Assembly (NCBI GenBank): GCA_028280485.1
Contig: JANQLS010000076.1
Coordinates: forward strand, 16,458-80,457
From: Planctomycetota bacterium
Lineage (GTDB): Bacteria; Planctomycetota; UBA8108; JACQVS01
Reading direction: 5' to 3'
Length of the DNA: 64,000 bases
This document shows, piece after piece, positions 35,580-45,196 of the stretch (the stretch's first letter is position 1; every line of letters begins with the position of its first letter). The position numbers and the translations under genes are program-made. A model generated the notes under the pieces. The model was not told where the DNA came from and ran no database searches. It saw nothing but the letters and a program-made list of their open reading frames with translations.

Positions 35580-36953
35580 CTACAACTCCCCCAAAATCTC
35601 TTCCGTCGAAGCCTTTAACACTTTCTTTAAATCTTTCTTGGCGTGCTTCTCGGCCCACTTCTTAACGGCTAAATAGCCGGCGTAGTAACCACATCTTGAA
35701 GGGGCTCCCGGGATACTGCTCGGTGATTTACCGAGTTGGAGAAATTCACGCTGTACTTGAATGGAGGTTGAATCTTTCAATTTTTTTATTGTACGAATGA
35801 TTTTATTTTCTAATCGCTCAGCGGCCTTTTGATCCTTCGCACTCCACATCATCGCTTTTGTTGTTGAGGTGCCTTTGCGAAGAGCTTGCGACAGGTAAGT
35901 GGCCATCCCTTCTTGAACGATGCGATCTCCCAGAGTTCTCGAATAAGGTTTTTGTAGGGTGTGAATCGTTTCGTGAATCACCGCGATTTCAAAATCTTCC
36001 TGATCTTGCAGGCGCAATAAATTTAATAGAATTTGGGGACGCTGGGTTTGAGAATCAGGTCCGAAGGCCTTGGCGTTCGTTCCGTTTGAGGGACCGTATA
36101 GAAGATAAAAAACCGGTTGGGGGCCTTTGGCCTTACCTAAGGTCTTCACTGTCAAATCGAATAAATCTTTAACTTCTCGAATCAGGTTTCGATTCTTGGT
36201 GGTAACTCGAAGTGCTCTGATCTTCGAACTCTCTTGAGTTAATAGCCCGTAAAAATGTTTTTGGAGATCAATACTTTGGTTAGGAGCTGCGCCTAATACC
36301 GCTTGGTAAACAAAACCAAAGCCTTGAAGTCCCCTGGCGATTTTTAATGCCGATTCTTGAGTCCCTTTACCATCGTTCAGAGTGTCGAAAAATTTGTTGA
36401 GAGAAACGATGTCGATTTGAGAAGTACGGTAGCTGACTCCCGATGGAGAGCTGGTTTTCCCTGAAGAACCCACCGCTCCCTTTGACACGATTTGGTGCTT
36501 TTTAACAATCAGGTAACCGGGCTGATCTAAATTGACCCGTACAGTAAATCCATTAAAGACCGCAGCACTATCTATTCCCGTAAAGAGGGCAAGCCTTCCC
36601 CCACCATCAGGATCTTGAGTAAAAAGAACTAAACCCGTTCCTTTGGGTAAAAGCTTCTTTTTGTAGCTGAGAGACGTTTTATTGATATCTATACCTAATC
36701 GACTCGCAATAGCCTTGATCGCATGATTGTCCTGAGGAGTTCCGATGAGCATTCGAGAGGTTGCCTTTGGAACGCTCGCAGTGTCATTAACGATACGCGA
36801 CTTGTAGTTCCTCAAATAAGTTTGGGCAATCTTGGTGTAGCTAAGAGGATTGGCAAGCTCGTTTTTGCCTCGAACTAATACCCAATCTTCAGCCGAGATG
36901 GAACTCGTTCCTATAATGGATATCGAGGTAAGAATGTAGAATGATTTCAGCAT
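35580..36953 (-). CDS. Exported gluzincin-like protein
   Basis: 457 residues. The signal peptide ends near SISAED; an alpha/beta domain (about 55-160) resembles the N-terminal domain of some glycosidases (MLIGTPQDNHAIKAIASRLG); then a middle region; then VIHETIHTL (H327, E328, H331) with IVQEGMATYLSQ 17 residues on (E348). The HExxH...E arrangement is a standard zinc peptidase site and all three ligands are present. Substrate unknown. It is 14 bases downstream of the purple acid phosphatase-like gene on the same strand, so co-transcription is likely. The family could not be named more closely. Confidence 0.78.
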   Translation of the reverse strand: MLKSFYILTSISIIGTSSISAEDWVLVRGKNELANPLSYTKIAQTYLRNYKSRIVNDTASVPKATSRMLIGTPQDNHAIKAIASRLGIDINKTSLSYKKKLLPKGTGLVLFTQDPDGGGRLALFTGIDSAAVFNGFTVRVNLDQPGYLIVKKHQIVSKGAVGSSGKTSSPSGVSYRTSQIDIVSLNKFFDTLNDGKGTQESALKIARGLQGFGFVYQAVLGAAPNQSIDLQKHFYGLLTQESSKIRALRVTTKNRNLIREVKDLFDLTVKTLGKAKGPQPVFYLLYGPSNGTNAKAFGPDSQTQRPQILLNLLRLQDQEDFEIAVIHETIHTLQKPYSRTLGDRIVQEGMATYLSQALRKGTSTTKAMMWSAKDQKAAERLENKIIRTIKKLKDSTSIQVQREFLQLGKSPSSIPGAPSRCGYYAGYLAVKKWAEKHAKKDLKKVLKASTEEILGEL

Positions 36954-36967
36954 GACTCTAGGATGGA

Positions 36968-38599
36968 TTAGTTTTTACAAAGGGGAGTTGTGCACCGGTG
37001 AGCTGATCCCACGTTGAGATAATCACAATTAGGAAAGGGAGAAGCCGGAGGAGGTCCTCCCAAGAACAAATATTTTAAACTGAAAATGGGATCCGTCACA
37101 TCGAATCCATCAGCTCCATTGGAATTCAGTAAAGCGGGGCAAGGATGATGTTCTCCTAAGAAGAGAAAACCCAATTGAAGAATAACGTCGGTGATCTCCA
37201 TCTCCGAGCCATGGGAACGAATTGTTCCTCGAACACCTTCTATTTTGCTGATTGAGAAATGATCGATGGTTTCTCCTGCACCATCGATCGCTTTGATCGA
37301 TAATCTTTTCGGAGTCACTTCTACATCTAAGAAGTGAAACGCGCGGAGACCGATGTTCTTGAAGTTTTCATCGATGTCTAAACCGGTATTCGCAGCGTAC
37401 AGAATTTGCCCCCCACCCCCACTAACGAGATAAATTCTTCCATCGAGAGGGGCGCCTTGTTGGGTTCCGTAATGAGGACCTTCTTCGGTGTGAGCTAAGT
37501 CATAGGAATCTTCCGGTGGTTCGATCGGGCCATCGAGAGCCTTGAATTTAATCGGTTGAGACCGTTGGTAGTTGTGGTCATCACCCGTAAAGACGACGTC
37601 GACTTTGAATTCTTCAAAAATCGGCGCGAGATCTTGGCGAAATGGAAGATAAGAGGCGTCGACTGCGTGAGGGCCGGTAGTGAACAGAGGTTCATGGAGG
37701 CTCACTAAGATCCACTTGATAGCATCATTTTGACGAGCAGCTTCTAAGTCTCTCATAAGCCATTCAATTTGCGCTTCGTATTCTTCTGGTTCTCTTTTAA
37801 GCGTGGTATCAAAAGCGACGATATGAGCATTTCCCCACCTTAAAGAGTAGTACGAATTGTTTTCTTCAGTGCGCGTTCCGGTGAAAAGGATTTCTGCAGG
37901 CACATCCTGAACTCCCTCACGATCGTGGTTTCCCCAAACCGGAAAGAAGCAGATTTCAGGGAGCAGCTTTTCGTAAGGCGTGAACAGCGACTTATCGAGA
38001 TGGCTAGAATAATCAAAATCACCCGTGTGAAGGATGCCCATGATTGGAATCGATGGAGAGTTTGGGCTCAACCTGGATTCCTGAACCAACTCCCCCATTC
38101 GATGAGCCAAGACATGTTGCGCTGTACTTCCAGTTCCACTGTCTCCGAAAACGAGGAGTCTAAACGAGGAAGGTCGGGTTTGCGGGGTGAGAAAAGTGAA
38201 TCCTCCCGGAGGAGTTAACCGAGTTGCTCCATCCAGGATTTCGTAGGTGTATTTCGTATTCTGATTTAAACCTATTATTTTTATGGAATAGAGATGCTCC
38301 CCACTGATGACCCCCCCACGGGCTTCTTCGAATGTAATTTTAGAAATCTGAGAACTATTAAAAGTTCGAGTGGGGATATCGGGCGCTTTCAACTGAACGA
38401 GAAGGTCGTCTAAAGACGATTTAGACATCCATCTCAACTCCACGGATTGTGGTAACAGTCTCTGAAGGTAAGGAACACGACTGAGAGTGGAAGACTCTTC
38501 TTGAGCTTGAAGAGAAGGGGAGGTGAAAAAGGTTGCTCCAATGGTGATCCAAGCAAGAATAGAAATAGTTCTACCCATCGATTTCCCTTTCTCATTCAA
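36968..38599 (-). CDS. Purple acid phosphatase-like metallophosphoesterase with dockerin-like tail
   Basis: 543 residues: a signal peptide (ATG at 38599, or 38578 with a shorter N-terminus), an Fn3-like domain (about 45-140) and a calcineurin-type phosphoesterase domain (about 145-440). The metal-site blocks are LLVFGDSGTG, ILHTGDFDYSS, VWGNHDREG, LVSLHEPLFT and VFTGDDHNYQRS; GNHD and GDxHxY are diagnostic. The last about 75 residues contain NSNGADGFDVTDPIFSLKYLF and two Cys pairs, a dockerin-like EF-hand repeat similar to the peroxidase at 38870. It releases phosphate from organic esters outside the cytoplasm (inference from the family). Confidence 0.9.
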   Translation of the reverse strand: MNEKGKSMGRTISILAWITIGATFFTSPSLQAQEESSTLSRVPYLQRLLPQSVELRWMSKSSLDDLLVQLKAPDIPTRTFNSSQISKITFEEARGGVISGEHLYSIKIIGLNQNTKYTYEILDGATRLTPPGGFTFLTPQTRPSSFRLLVFGDSGTGSTAQHVLAHRMGELVQESRLSPNSPSIPIMGILHTGDFDYSSHLDKSLFTPYEKLLPEICFFPVWGNHDREGVQDVPAEILFTGTRTEENNSYYSLRWGNAHIVAFDTTLKREPEEYEAQIEWLMRDLEAARQNDAIKWILVSLHEPLFTTGPHAVDASYLPFRQDLAPIFEEFKVDVVFTGDDHNYQRSQPIKFKALDGPIEPPEDSYDLAHTEEGPHYGTQQGAPLDGRIYLVSGGGGQILYAANTGLDIDENFKNIGLRAFHFLDVEVTPKRLSIKAIDGAGETIDHFSISKIEGVRGTIRSHGSEMEITDVILQLGFLFLGEHHPCPALLNSNGADGFDVTDPIFSLKYLFLGGPPPASPFPNCDYLNVGSAHRCTTPLCKN

Positions 38600-38780
38600 T
38601 CGACTAAACCATGGAGAATGCTAAGGTATATTCTTAAGAGTGAAAAACTTAAGATTGGAACAAGCATTGAAACCTTTCAATCCCATTAGAAATCAGGAAA
38701 TCTCAATAATCGATATCTATTTAATATCGTCAGGTTTTTTTGGGTGAAATACGATCCATAAAGGATCATTTTGAGCCAAC

Positions 38781-38818
38781 AAAAAAGCCCAGTTGAAATC
38801 CTTCAACTGGGCTTTTTC
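38781..38818 (-). terminator. Terminator after the di-haem peroxidase gene
   Basis: A-run, stem AAGCCCAGTTGAA with its complement, then a T-run. The symmetric tracts allow action in both directions; it lies 52 bases past the peroxidase stop. Confidence 0.88.
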
Positions 38819-38869
38819 CTCGCTTGTTTCTAAGAGAAACATTCCATCATGAACTGTTGAGTCCACCGA

Positions 38870-40456
38870 TCAGTTCGGTTGACAGTCAAGTTCATCCTCG
38901 GTCGGATCGGGACCCGTGGAATTATCACCTGGAAGGGGGAGCGGAGCGGCTTCTTTAAACAATCGATAAAGCATGCTCACCGGATCCGAAATGTCGATCG
39001 TACCGTCGTCATTAGCGTCGGTTGAATCTTCACAGGGTAAGAGAGCGCTTGTTAGGAAGAGATGCTCCAAAGCAGCTACGGGATCACTCAGATCAAAAAT
39101 GCCATCCCAGTTGACATCCCCTCGTCTGAAGTAAGGCCTCAGAGTGGGATGGTCGAAAGGAGGAAGCGATTGCTCCACTCTAGGATCGGTGAGACCCACT
39201 TCGATGAATTCTTGGATCATCGACAATTGGTTATTCGAGAGATTCAAGGGGCGCATCGCCGGATCGCGGTTGGCTGCGAAATCTCCTCCGCGACGATAAA
39301 ACTCAAGTACATCTTGAAGATCTTCAGCTCCACCATTGTGAAAGTAGGGAGCTCGGAGTTTAGTGTTTCTTAAGGAAGGAGTTTTAAACCGTCCTCGATC
39401 CGCCATGTTACCCGTGACTTCAAACCGACCGAGATCTTCAGTGAAGGGGCGGACTCCCGTATTGTGGAAGTTGTGGTCTGAGAAATCGGGGCCACCGTGA
39501 CAGATTCCACATCGTCCGGCGGTTCGGAACAATTCAAAACCTTGTTGTTGACGAGGAGTCAAGGCAGTGGTGTCACCTTCAGCAAAGCGATCAAAGGGAG
39601 TTTGGTCAGGATTGAGAGTACGCTCGTAAGTCGCGATCGCCATCGCGATCCGCGAAGGTGTGATATCGGGAGTTCCAAAAGCTTTTTCAAACAAGCTGGG
39701 ATATGTGGTATCCCCCTCTAAAGCTTGCTGCATCGCCAATGGCATATCGACTACCAGAGCTAGGGGCCTCACACTTTGAAGTTTGTCCGTGACCTCTTGC
39801 CAGGTTCGCCCTTCTTTTGCCATTTCGACATCAGAAAGAATTGGACCTAAGGCTTGAATTTCAAGAGCTCCCCCTTGAGGGATGAGAACTTCACCGGTTA
39901 AGGGATCTTCGAAGGGGCCTTGAGCTCTTCCATCCCAAAAGAGTCGCAGGGAGTGAGCAGCACCGATGGAATTCATTGCGCGTCGACCGGTGACTTGACG
40001 TTCAGGATAAAAAGTTTCGTCAGCTTGAGAGACGGAATTATCACTGGTCTTTCGAATGACGCCGATGGATCCGCGGATGTCATCGGGAGTTCCTCCTAAG
40101 GCATCGGGGCCGGGGTGAACGGAATGAGATTCGAAAGATCGAGGATCGGATCCCCCCGCATTCGAAATATGGCAAGTTCCGCAAGCGACTGAATTGTCAC
40201 TCGAGAGTTGCTCTTCCCAGAACAAGATCTTTCCCAGCATCGCTTTCTCTTCGGTGATAGGATTTTCATCCGGAATGGGTGCTTCCGGAAGGCTTGTGGG
40301 TGGTTGAGGAGGGCCTGGAGGTGGAGGCCCTGGTGGTCCCGGGGGACGCCCCTGAGCAAACACGGATGAGTCTACGAAAAAAGAACCTAGAAGTATGGCG
40401 AACACCAAGTAGCACAATACAGTGACGTTCGAATTCTTTCGTCTTGGATCTTTCAT
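38870..40456 (-). CDS. Di-haem cytochrome c peroxidase (CcpA/MauG type) with dockerin-like tail
   Basis: 528 residues: a signal peptide (to about 33), a proline/glycine-rich stretch (about 34-50), then two haem c domains with CGTCH (C92) and CGICH (C316). TPSLRNTKLRAPYFHNGG and the downstream Met-rich region are typical of bacterial di-haem peroxidases. Such enzymes reduce peroxide in the periplasm or, in the MauG branch, oxidise protein or organic substrates. The tail has two Ca-loop repeats, GDVNWDGIFDLSDPV (about 443) and DANDDGTIDISDPV (about 480), dockerin-like, with Asp/Asn at ligand positions. A rarity for peroxidases outside planctomycetes (recollection). Confidence 0.9.
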   Translation of the reverse strand: MKDPRRKNSNVTVLCYLVFAILLGSFFVDSSVFAQGRPPGPPGPPPPGPPQPPTSLPEAPIPDENPITEEKAMLGKILFWEEQLSSDNSVACGTCHISNAGGSDPRSFESHSVHPGPDALGGTPDDIRGSIGVIRKTSDNSVSQADETFYPERQVTGRRAMNSIGAAHSLRLFWDGRAQGPFEDPLTGEVLIPQGGALEIQALGPILSDVEMAKEGRTWQEVTDKLQSVRPLALVVDMPLAMQQALEGDTTYPSLFEKAFGTPDITPSRIAMAIATYERTLNPDQTPFDRFAEGDTTALTPRQQQGFELFRTAGRCGICHGGPDFSDHNFHNTGVRPFTEDLGRFEVTGNMADRGRFKTPSLRNTKLRAPYFHNGGAEDLQDVLEFYRRGGDFAANRDPAMRPLNLSNNQLSMIQEFIEVGLTDPRVEQSLPPFDHPTLRPYFRRGDVNWDGIFDLSDPVAALEHLFLTSALLPCEDSTDANDDGTIDISDPVSMLYRLFKEAAPLPLPGDNSTGPDPTEDELDCQPN

Positions 40457-40558
40457 TAAAAAACCTCCTCATGGAATTGAAGGAAACAACTGGGGAGTAG
40501 GTTTCCCAGGATCGTAGTCCATTCTATGAGGCGAACCTTAATGGAAGATTAATGGGGC

Positions 40559-41947
40559 TTATTCGGTGTTATTTTTTATTGAGGGTACTGAAACTTCAAA
40601 TGTTGTCCCCTTTGGGGCATGGGGTAAGCAGGCAATTTCTCCCCCATGCGCCTCGACGATGCTTTTGGTGATGGCTAATCCCAGACCACTTCCCCCCGTT
40701 TTTCGGTTTCGAGCTTGGTCGACACGTTGGAAACGGTCAAAGATCTTCGACCGTTCCTCATCGGGGATCCCCACGCCATCATCCGAAACGGTAATCTTTG
40801 CTGAACTTTCCAGTTGAGTGAGGTAGATCTTGATCGATAGACCTTCAGGATTGTGAATCAATGCGTTCTGAACCAAATTCGTTAAAACTTGAAGGAAGCG
40901 TTTCGGATCGATTTCAATCCTTAATGAATCCGAATCAAAATCGATTTTGGCATTCTTTTCCTGAATCAGAGGCTCTAAGAGTTGCAAGACTTCGAGGATG
41001 AGTTCTTTGAGATCCACCTCTTGTTTTTGAAGTTGAAGTTGCTTGACGTCGGACCTCGCTAGCATCAGTAGGTCGTTGACGAGAGCATTCATTCTCAATG
41101 CTGCGCGTTGACAAGCTTCTAGGGTTTGTTGATATTCCTCTTCTGTTCGCACCCGCTTTAAGGAAGATTCGACTTGAGTCAAGATGACCGAAAGAGGAGT
41201 TCTTAACTCATGGGAAGCATCGGCGGTGAACTGAGTTTGTTGGTGGAGAGCTTGTTCCAAGCGATCGAATGCGGCGTTTAAAACTTTCCCTAATCGAGCC
41301 AACTCCGGGCCAGCAGTTTTTGTCTCAATGCGTTGGTCGAATTGAAAGCCGGAAATTTCTTCGGCAGTTTGGCTCATCGAATCGATCGGCCGCGTGACTC
41401 GACGAGAGATCCACCACCCCCCCAAAAGCCCCAGAGTTAAAATTCCGACGCCGATGCTTATGATGTTGAACTTGAGTTGATCGAGGGCTTTTTTTTCTTT
41501 TTCGATATTTCGACCTACCAAGATGAGTCGCGCTCGGGGCCCTCTGATGATGATTTCGCGTTCAATTTCTTTTTGAATTTTGAAAGGAGTATCCGTTTGG
41601 ATGCTTTCACGATCTTTTGGATAAACAAATTTTTGCTCGGTGTTGACCTTCTCAACGATATTTTGGTCTCGATCCCAAATCAGATAATATAGCTCGCCAT
41701 TGTCGATCCTTCGCCGGTAAGTCCTGGGTATGGGAGTTGGCGGCGGCGGGCGTCGACCCCCAGATGAACGTCGCGGAGGATGGATCGTCGAGGTGATCGC
41801 CTGCGCAACGCCAGTTAATTCTGTATCGACTTCATCCCACGTCGTCGATTCGATGATCCAAAAGAGCGAACCTCCTAAGCCGACGAGGGCCATAGTCAAG
41901 ATAAAGGCATGCCAGATGAGGAAACTACTTTTGATACTTTTAAACAC
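40559..41947 (-). CDS. Sensor histidine kinase (heavy-metal-sensor type)
   Basis: 462 residues: a membrane helix near the N-terminus, a periplasmic sensor region (about 35-170) with a Pro/Arg-rich segment, a second helix (about 157-182), HAMP, and the DHp domain with HELRTP (H246). The ATPase domain shows NLVQNALIHNPEG (N box), DDGVGIPDEE (G1), FDRFQRVD (F box) and GSGLGLAI (G2). The length and layout resemble CusS/TctE-like kinases. It follows the response-regulator gene with an eight-base overlap, forming one two-component system. The signal is unknown; nothing nearby identifies a metal. Confidence 0.93.
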   Translation of the reverse strand: MFKSIKSSFLIWHAFILTMALVGLGGSLFWIIESTTWDEVDTELTGVAQAITSTIHPPRRSSGGRRPPPPTPIPRTYRRRIDNGELYYLIWDRDQNIVEKVNTEQKFVYPKDRESIQTDTPFKIQKEIEREIIIRGPRARLILVGRNIEKEKKALDQLKFNIISIGVGILTLGLLGGWWISRRVTRPIDSMSQTAEEISGFQFDQRIETKTAGPELARLGKVLNAAFDRLEQALHQQTQFTADASHELRTPLSVILTQVESSLKRVRTEEEYQQTLEACQRAALRMNALVNDLLMLARSDVKQLQLQKQEVDLKELILEVLQLLEPLIQEKNAKIDFDSDSLRIEIDPKRFLQVLTNLVQNALIHNPEGLSIKIYLTQLESSAKITVSDDGVGIPDEERSKIFDRFQRVDQARNRKTGGSGLGLAITKSIVEAHGGEIACLPHAPKGTTFEVSVPSIKNNTE

Positions 41948-42593
41948 TGATCAAATACCCCTGCCCGCGTTTCGTCGTGATGAAATCTTTCCCCAACTTC
42001 TTTCGAACATTAGAAACGTAGACATCCATCAGATTCGACAAGCTATCTTCATTCTCGTCAAAGAGATGCTCATAAAGGGTTGTGCGAGTAACTAACTTTC
42101 CTCGATTGAGGGCTAACATTTCTACGAGGGCGTATTCGCGGGCCGTCAGGTTGACCTCTTCCCCTTCTTTCAAAATCGATTTTGAAGCAGTATCAATCGT
42201 AACTTCACCGATATTAATCTGTGGACTCGCCGTACCGGTGGAGCGACGGATGAGAGCTCGCAGTCGAGCTAGGAGTTCACTCAGCTCGAAGGGTTTTACT
42301 AAGTAATCATCTGCGCCTGAATCCAGTCCCTGAACTCGGTCGTCGACGGTGTCTCTGGCCGTTAGCAAGAGAACGGGAGTGGCTTTGCTCTTTCGAAGTT
42401 CTTCGAGTAGGCCTAAGCCATCCAACTTGGGGAGCATGATGTCGAGTAGGATCGCATCGTAATCCCAAGTTTTGGCTTTGTAGAGCCCCTCCTCGCCATC
42501 TTCAGCCGTATCGACGGCATAACCCTCTTCTCTGAGAGTCCGGCTTAAAGCATCGATGAGATCGGGTTCATCTTCGACAATTAATATTCGCAT
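41940..42593 (-). CDS. OmpR-family response regulator
   Basis: 217 residues: a receiver domain (1-115) with phospho-acceptor D51 (LLDIMLPKLDG), acidic pocket residues in VEDEPDL, the Thr/Ser region LLLTARD and the Lys in DDYLVKPFEL; then a winged-helix DNA-binding domain with EVNLTAREYALVEMLALNRGKLVTR and YVSNVRKKLG. The pair with the kinase at 40559 overlaps by eight bases and is read as an operon. It most resembles CusR/QseB-type regulators. The start is 12 bases from the repeat R2 copy 3, so its promoter lies in or beyond that repeat. Confidence 0.95.
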   Translation of the reverse strand: MRILIVEDEPDLIDALSRTLREEGYAVDTAEDGEEGLYKAKTWDYDAILLDIMLPKLDGLGLLEELRKSKATPVLLLTARDTVDDRVQGLDSGADDYLVKPFELSELLARLRALIRRSTGTASPQINIGEVTIDTASKSILKEGEEVNLTAREYALVEMLALNRGKLVTRTTLYEHLFDENEDSLSNLMDVYVSNVRKKLGKDFITTKRGQGYLISV

Positions 42594-42605
42594 CGGTCAT
42601 TCAAA

Positions 42606-42987
42606 GTAGTCGGCTCGCCCTGAGGTTGTGAATATATTCGATATACGTTAGTAAGACCGGAGCGTAAGCGACGGGATACGTCATCGCGATGAATCCTCAT
42701 CGTTAAGTCCTTAGGGATAACTCAGGCATTTAATTCCCGCCCACGAAATACTTTAGCATTGTCCCGTCGCTTACGCTCCGGGCTTATTAATATGGGTGCT
42801 TAATTCTTTGATCTGAATTTTGAATTCATAGGAATCTAAAAATTCACAACCTCCCTATGAGCCGGTTCTAAACGTTGACTTTCATTTTAGTTCTAGAAAA
42901 GACCAGACTTACACCGAGTAAACCTTCTCAAAGACTTAGAGTCTAATTCCGCATCCGTTCCGGCTCTGGGGCTGAGCCGACGACTAT
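42606..42987 (+). repeat. R2 nested palindrome, copy 3
   Basis: 382 bases. Outer ends GTAGTCGGCTC and GAGCCGACGAC; inner arms 42652-42676 and 42762-42786 with one substitution (TAAGACC instead of TAAGCCC). It separates the two-component genes from htpG. Identity with copy 2 is high up to about position 240 of the unit, and then the internal sequence differs. Confidence 0.88.
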
Positions 42988-42994
42988 TGATAGT

Positions 42995-44935
42995 TTAAAC
43001 CGAATCGACCATCAAATCTGAAATCAGTTTACTGAATTTACTAGGATCTACTGGCTTGCCCCCCTCAGCAATCAGGGATTGGCCGTGAAGGATTTCCGCG
43101 TAGTCTTTCAGTTTTTGACTCGCACTGTCTTCTTCGAACAGGGTTTTCATTTTTCCCATGATCGGATGATCGGGATTGAGTTCTAAGATGCGTTTTGTTT
43201 TGGGGACTTCTTGATTGGAAGCTCTGAGCAACTCTTCGAGCTGGGGAGTGATGTCCCCTTCATCGCTCACCAAGCAAGCGGCTGAAGTTTTCAATCGAGT
43301 AGAAAGCCGAACCTCTTTGATATGCTCATCGAGTTGACCTTTGATGCATTCTAAGAGAGAGGCGTATTCTTTTTCTTTTTCCTCATCTTTTTCTCCCCCA
43401 ACATCGACATTTCCTTTCCCCACCGATTTAAAGGTCATCTCACGATACTGTTGCGCGCGATCGACCCAAAATTCATCGACGTTGTCGGTCAGGAGTAAAA
43501 CTTCGTATCCCTCGGCGATAAGGCCTTCGAGATGGGGAGAGTTTTCGATCGCGGCTCGAGACTCTCCCGTCATGAAGTAGATTTCTTTTTGATCCGCTTT
43601 CATGCGCTCGATGTAATCATCGAGGGTGGTGAGTTCGGATTCGTGATGAGTGGATTGGAAGAGGGAGAGGCCTAAAAGGCGATCTTTGTTTTCGAAGTCT
43701 CCGTAGAGGCCTTCCTTCATGACCGAACCAAATTCATTCCAGAAGGATAAGTACTTTTCACGGTCTTCCTTGAGCAGGTCTTCAAGGGTTGAAAGGATTT
43801 TCGAAACGATCCCTTTGCGCATCCTTTGGATCTGGCGGTCCTGTTGCAGGATCTCCCTTGAAATATTGAGCGAGAGATCTTCCGAATCCACCACTCCTCT
43901 TAAGAAGCGAAGGTATTCAGGAAGCAGTTCTTTGCAATCATCCATGATAAAGACGCGCTTCACGTAGAGATGCACTCCCTTGATGCTTTCCCTATGGAAG
44001 AGGTCGAAGGGGGCCTTAGACGGAACAAAAATCAAAGCTCGATACTCTAAGGCACCTTCAATTTTTACGGCGATACGTAAGAGAGGCTCAGTCCAGTCGT
44101 GGGAGATGTGTTTATAGAACTCGTTGTATTCTTCGTCGCTCACTTCAGATTCGGGGCGTACCCAAATAGCCTTCATCGAATTGAGTGTCTCGACAGTTTG
44201 AACTTCTTCCATCTCCGGAGGAGAGTTATCGTCGCCTTCAGTTTCCTCACCTTCTTCTTTTGGTTTCGGCTGTTGGCGCGTGACTTCCATTTTGATGGGG
44301 TAAGCGACAAAGTCGCTGTAACGCTTGACGATACTTTGTAGATTCCACTGTTGAGTGTAGTCCCCCATACCGTCTTCATCATCGACGGGTTTGAGATGCA
44401 GGGTGACGCTGGTGCCGGCTCGATCGCGTTCTGTTTCAGCTAGGGTGTAAGTTCCATCGCCGGTGGATTCCCACTGAATGGCTTTCTCTTCTCCTGCTTT
44501 ACGAGTGACGAGAGTGACTTTGTCCGCCACGATAAAGCTAGAATAAAAACCGACTCCAAATTGACCGATCAATTCCGGGGAGAGATCTTTTTCTTTGTTC
44601 TCTTGGACCTTTTTTAAGAATTCTTTTGTTCCGGATTTAGCGATGGTTCCGATGAGTTCTTTGACTTCTTCGCGAGTCATCCCAATTCCATTGTCTTCAA
44701 CCGTGAGAGTGCGATCTTCGACATTGGGGCTGAGTGAGATTTCGAGTTCTTCTCCCGAATCCAGAAGGCTAGGATCGGTCAAGGCCTGAAATCGTCTCTT
44801 GTCGAGGGCGTCGGAAGCATTCGAGATCAACTCGCGTAGGAACACATCTTTATTGGAGTAAATCGAATGAACCATGAGGTCCAAGAGCTGTTTGGCTTCG
44901 GTTTGGAACTCGTGAGTTTCAGTGGTTGTGCTCAT
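42995..44935 (-). CDS. htpG: Molecular chaperone HtpG (Hsp90)
   Basis: 646 residues, normal for bacterial Hsp90. It is an ATP-dependent cytoplasmic chaperone acting late in folding and in stress. ATP-site motifs are ELISNASDALDKRR, VEDNGIGMTREE, GTIAKSGT and GQFGVGFYSSFIVAD; the middle domain has the catalytic-loop Arg in LNISREILQQDRQIQRM. An acidic linker (KEEGEETEGDDNSPPE, about 225-245) is longer than usual. The ATG at 44935 gives a typical N-terminus (TETHEFQTEAKQLL). Nothing else belongs to its transcript. Confidence 0.98.
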   Translation of the reverse strand: MSTTTETHEFQTEAKQLLDLMVHSIYSNKDVFLRELISNASDALDKRRFQALTDPSLLDSGEELEISLSPNVEDRTLTVEDNGIGMTREEVKELIGTIAKSGTKEFLKKVQENKEKDLSPELIGQFGVGFYSSFIVADKVTLVTRKAGEEKAIQWESTGDGTYTLAETERDRAGTSVTLHLKPVDDEDGMGDYTQQWNLQSIVKRYSDFVAYPIKMEVTRQQPKPKEEGEETEGDDNSPPEMEEVQTVETLNSMKAIWVRPESEVSDEEYNEFYKHISHDWTEPLLRIAVKIEGALEYRALIFVPSKAPFDLFHRESIKGVHLYVKRVFIMDDCKELLPEYLRFLRGVVDSEDLSLNISREILQQDRQIQRMRKGIVSKILSTLEDLLKEDREKYLSFWNEFGSVMKEGLYGDFENKDRLLGLSLFQSTHHESELTTLDDYIERMKADQKEIYFMTGESRAAIENSPHLEGLIAEGYEVLLLTDNVDEFWVDRAQQYREMTFKSVGKGNVDVGGEKDEEKEKEYASLLECIKGQLDEHIKEVRLSTRLKTSAACLVSDEGDITPQLEELLRASNQEVPKTKRILELNPDHPIMGKMKTLFEEDSASQKLKDYAEILHGQSLIAEGGKPVDPSKFSKLISDLMVDSV

Positions 44936-45120
44936 TTTTCTACTAGATTTCTAATCTGATCGATGAGGGGGTTTGAAGGAATTGGAAGATACGGCCCACA
45001 CTAGTTTATTCCTATTGAATCAAAGGAACTAAATTTCCCAAGCTGACATCAATAGCGAGTCGGCTACAAGAGAGCAAGAGTTTTTGGGGCTGATTCGTTC
45101 GGTCAGCGAAATTCGGCTAA

Positions 45121-45150
45121 TAAAAAACGCCTGGAACCAGTCCAGGCGTT
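45121..45150 (-). terminator. Terminator after the coiled-coil membrane protein gene
   Basis: On the minus strand, stem AACGCCTGGA...CCAGGCGTT is followed by TTTTTA. It lies 46 bases past the stop at 45197. Confidence 0.88.
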
Positions 45151-45196
45151 GAGGGAGGTGAGATAAATTTTCTAAAATTGGATCGGCTCTCTGGAA

